Part shown: positions 61,679 to 64,000 of the stretch, in pieces
Numbering within the stretch: the stretch's first letter is position 1
How the letters are laid out: each line of letters starts with the position of its first letter
Source of the DNA: Novosphingobium panipatense
GTDB taxonomy: Bacteria; Pseudomonadota; Alphaproteobacteria; Sphingomonadales; Sphingomonadaceae
Length of the DNA: 64,000 bases
Assembly (NCBI RefSeq): GCF_002149965.1
Contig: NZ_MSQB01000025.1
Location: forward strand, 24,901 to 88,900
Direction: 5' to 3'
Position numbers and translations under genes: made by a program
Notes under the pieces: generated by a model
Databases searched by the model: none
Told to the model about the DNA's origin: nothing
Seen by the model: only the letters and a program-made list of their open reading frames with translations

Positions 61679-63016
61679 TCAGGTGGGCTGATCCGCCTCC
61701 AGCTCCGCCGTGTCCTCGGCCGCCGTGCCCATCGCCTGATCCACGAGCCCGGTCCGGCACATCCACCAGAACAGCACGATGCCCGGCAGGGCTGCGACCG
61801 TGGTCAGCAGGTAGAAGTTCACATAACCCATCGCCTCGATCAGCGCGCCTGCCGTGGTGCCGGTGAGCAGACGCCCGACCACGCTGGCCGCCGCCGAGAT
61901 CAGCGCATATTGCGCGGCGGTGTAGCGCAAGTCGCAGAGCGCCGAGAAATAGGCGATCACGACAACGCCGCCATAGCCCGAAGCGATATTCTCGAAACCG
62001 ATCGCGCCCGCCATGCCCCAATTGCTGTGCCCGGCCGCCGCCAGCGCCGCGAAGCTGAGGTTGGATGCGCCCATCAGGATCAGCGAGATCAGCACCGAAC
62101 GCTTGAGCCCCATCTTCGCGAAAGCCACACCGCCGATGAACACGCCGATCAGATAGGCCCAGAAACCGAGACCGACGTCATAGAGCGCGATTTCGTCGTT
62201 CGAGAACTTGAGGTCGTCGAACAGCAGGCGGAACGTCAGGTTGGCCAGCGTGTCGCCGATCTTGTGGACGAGAATGAACGTCAGCACGAGCACCGCGCCG
62301 TTGCGGCGGAAGAACTCGGCGAAAGGCCCGGCGATGGAATTCCACACTTCCACCACGCCGCGCTTCTCGACCACGACCTTGCGGCGCTCCGGTTCGCCCA
62401 GCAGCATCGCGGTGAGCATCGCGGGCAGCGCGAAGAAGGCACAGGCCGCATAGCCCGCGCTCCAGCCGTGGCGGGCAGAGATCACCAGCGCCAGTGCGCC
62501 CGCCCCCGCCGAACCGATGCGCCAGCCGTACTGGCTCATGCCCGATCCGGTGCCGAGCTGGTAAGGCTTAAGCGTCTCGATGCGATAGGCGTCGATCACG
62601 ATGTCGAAGCTGGCACCCGCCACGCCCACCAGTACGGCAGCGATCACGGTCGCGGAAATGTCGGCGGCGGGATCCACGAAGGCCAGGTTCAGCACCGCCG
62701 CGATCACGAAGAGGCCGCAGACCATCATCCACGAGACGCGCTGGCCCATGTTGCCCAGCACCGGCAGGCGTACGCCGTCGATGATCCAGGCCCAGAACAC
62801 CTTGAGGTTGTAGACAAGGAACGCCAGCGTGAAGGCGGTGACGGTCTTCTTGTCGATCCCGTCCTGCGCCAGGCGCGTGGTCAGCGTGGCGCCGATCATC
62901 GCATAGGGAAAGCCCGAGGACAGGCCGAGCGCGAAGGAGGCGAGCGATTCTTTCTCGAAATAGGGTTTGACCGCATCCCAGACGCCGCGACGTTGTTCGA
63001 TACTTTGGGCGTCCAC
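61679..63016 (-). CDS. AmpG-like major facilitator permease
   Basis: From the GTG at 63016 (GGAG 9 bases upstream; a TTG at 63052 is the alternative) the protein has 445 residues with about 12 membrane segments. FALGLSSGFPYAMIGATLTTRL, KVFWAWIIDGVRLP and SFDIVIDAYRIE are typical of AmpG. AmpG imports anhydromuropeptides for cell-wall recycling; related MFS proteins carry other substrates. No ampC, ampD or nagZ is adjacent. Confidence 0.82.
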   Translation of the reverse strand: MDAQSIEQRRGVWDAVKPYFEKESLASFALGLSSGFPYAMIGATLTTRLAQDGIDKKTVTAFTLAFLVYNLKVFWAWIIDGVRLPVLGNMGQRVSWMMVCGLFVIAAVLNLAFVDPAADISATVIAAVLVGVAGASFDIVIDAYRIETLKPYQLGTGSGMSQYGWRIGSAGAGALALVISARHGWSAGYAACAFFALPAMLTAMLLGEPERRKVVVEKRGVVEVWNSIAGPFAEFFRRNGAVLVLTFILVHKIGDTLANLTFRLLFDDLKFSNDEIALYDVGLGFWAYLIGVFIGGVAFAKMGLKRSVLISLILMGASNLSFAALAAAGHSNWGMAGAIGFENIASGYGGVVVIAYFSALCDLRYTAAQYALISAAASVVGRLLTGTTAGALIEAMGYVNFYLLTTVAALPGIVLFWWMCRTGLVDQAMGTAAEDTAELEADQPT

Positions 63017-63094
63017 GCAGTAGTCTCCGGCTTCGACACACGAATATGCCAAGTCGGCGCACCCTAACGCGGCCTTGGCGCAAGGGAAGGCTGG

Positions 63095-64000
63095 ATGAAG
63101 CGGCGATCAACAGGTATGGGCGGACGAATGTCCAAACCTCCTTTCAAATCCGGCGGCCCGAAGCGTGGCGGCTCTTCCCGCGATGGCGGCTCCTCCCGTG
63201 GCCCTTCGCGCTCCAGTTCAGGTACCGGAGCCCGGCGCGGCGCCGGTCGGAGTGATTCAGGGCGGGAAGAAGGCGGCCGGGGACGTGCCTATCGCGACGG
63301 CCCCGCACGGGACGCGCGCGATACGCGTGCGGCGCGGGACGAACGCCCGGCACGCGGCGGCCGCAGCGGCCGTGACGAAAAGCTCTTCGGCCGTAACGAG
63401 CGCCCGGTCCGCGACGAGCGCCGCTCGCGCGATGATCGCCCTTCCCGCACCGAACGCCCTGCACGCGGCGATCGGCCGTTCCGTGACGAACGGCCATCGC
63501 GCGACGATGCCCAGACACGGGGCGAGCGCCCCGCCCGGGCGGCCGGCGCTACGCGAGACGGCGCGCCGCGCCGCAGCACCGGCGCACGATTCGGCGAACA
63601 GGAAACGCGCGGCAATGCTCGCGGTAGTGCTTATGCGCCGCGTGGCCCGCGCCAATCGGATTCCGCACGCTTCGACAGCGAACGCCCCCGCCGCAAGCCC
63701 CCCCGTCCTGCCCCACAGGCCGCAGCGCCCACGCCCAAGACCCCCGGCATGCCGGTGCGCGAGGGCGAACGCATCGCCAAGCTGCTGGCTCGCGCAGGTA
63801 TCGCCAGCCGCCGCGAAGCCGAGCGCCTGATCATCGAAGGCCGGGTCAAGCTGGGTGAAGAGGTGATCGAGACTCCCTCCACCGTGCTCCCCAACCTCAG
63901 GGGCGTGACCGTGGACGGCAACCCGGTCCGCGATGCGGAAGAGACCCGCCTGTTCATTTTCCACAAGCCCTCGGGCCTGCTGACCGCCGAACGTGATCCG
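63095..64000 (+). CDS. RluB-type pseudouridine synthase with long Arg/Asp-rich N terminus, 3' end cut off
   Basis: From the ATG at 63095 (AAGGGAAGG just before it; ATGs at 63116 and 63128 are alternatives) 302 codons run to the window edge. About 215 residues are a disordered Arg/Asp/Glu/Pro-rich tract with repeats of the RDERP type. Then come an S4 RNA-binding domain (about 220-280, GERIAKLLARAGIASRREAE) and the start of the catalytic domain, LFIFHKPSGLLTAERD. The family modifies 23S rRNA. It is divergent from the AmpG-like gene. Confidence 0.88.
   Translation, partial: MKRRSTGMGGRMSKPPFKSGGPKRGGSSRDGGSSRGPSRSSSGTGARRGAGRSDSGREEGGRGRAYRDGPARDARDTRAARDERPARGGRSGRDEKLFGRNERPVRDERRSRDDRPSRTERPARGDRPFRDERPSRDDAQTRGERPARAAGATRDGAPRRSTGARFGEQETRGNARGSAYAPRGPRQSDSARFDSERPRRKPPRPAPQAAAPTPKTPGMPVREGERIAKLLARAGIASRREAERLIIEGRVKLGEEVIETPSTVLPNLRGVTVDGNPVRDAEETRLFIFHKPSGLLTAERDP

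Overview
The window is a stretch of core chromosome from a GC-rich alphaproteobacterium, almost certainly a sphingomonad and most likely close to Novosphingobium or Sphingobium. The pointers are: F0 ATP synthase genes in the alphaproteobacterial order atpI-B-E-b'-b, apart from the F1 genes; a class II (CP4-like) AroA; paired LexA boxes of the alphaproteobacterial GAAC-N7-GAAC type; a rseP-bamA-skp-fabZ cluster with no lpxD or lpxA, as expected where glycosphingolipids replace LPS; and dispersed inverted repeats that I associate with sphingomonad genomes. I saw no phage, transposase, CRISPR array or plasmid gene.

Layout. 1-763: 5' part of a Kup potassium transporter. 868-5914: cytochrome c maturation genes ccmC-D-E-F-G-H plus a CcmI/CycH-like TPR gene, many with 4-base overlaps. 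6034-8402: tRNA-His, a 2OG-Fe(II) oxygenase, SodC, a PilZ protein and L31. 8535-17948: one reverse-strand envelope and translation block (pyrH-frr-uppS-cdsA-dxr-rseP-bamA-skp-fabZ) with a large nested palindrome between frr and uppS. 18160-21196: a divergent HxlR regulator/oxidoreductase pair, then rpsB-tsf. 21592-24326: two small membrane-protein genes around a YbjN-like gene, two LexA boxes, then psd-pssA. 24464-32486: tRNA-Tyr, rlmB, a lipoprotein, HU, then ffh-rpsP-rimM and trmD-rplS, separated by a LysR gene and a small membrane-protein gene, and tRNA-Ala. 32841-38559: a TIGR02300-type protein, then aroA, a small membrane protein, cmk and rpsA, then gloB. 38601-44032: purT, mgtE and the F0 operon. 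44440-49937: the ydbH-ynbE-ydbL trio, radC and an NRDE protein. 50040-56484: an EEP lipoprotein, an alpha/beta hydrolase, purB, lapA-like, pyrF, a SIMPL protein and a small lipoprotein. 56537-61668: trpF, a small beta-barrel protein, trpB, a small AT-richer ORF, trpA and folC. 61679-64000: an AmpG-like permease and the 5' part of an RluB-type pseudouridine synthase.

Most genes are ordinary housekeeping genes. Envelope biogenesis recurs: isoprenoid and undecaprenyl precursors (dxr, uppS), phospholipids (cdsA, pssA, psd), outer-membrane protein assembly (bamA, skp, rseP) and lipid bridging between membranes (ydbH/ynbE/ydbL).

The best candidate for something undescribed is at 22374-22793. Two tandem LexA-type boxes lie upstream of a 96-codon single-pass membrane protein gene whose 3' end overlaps pssA on the other strand. 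The arrangement resembles the SOS-induced small membrane division inhibitors known from Caulobacter (SidA), but the protein is not one I recognise. Other points of interest are the palindrome at 16486-16664, the covarying tandem terminators at 32250-32338, and the AT-richer ORF between trpB and trpA.
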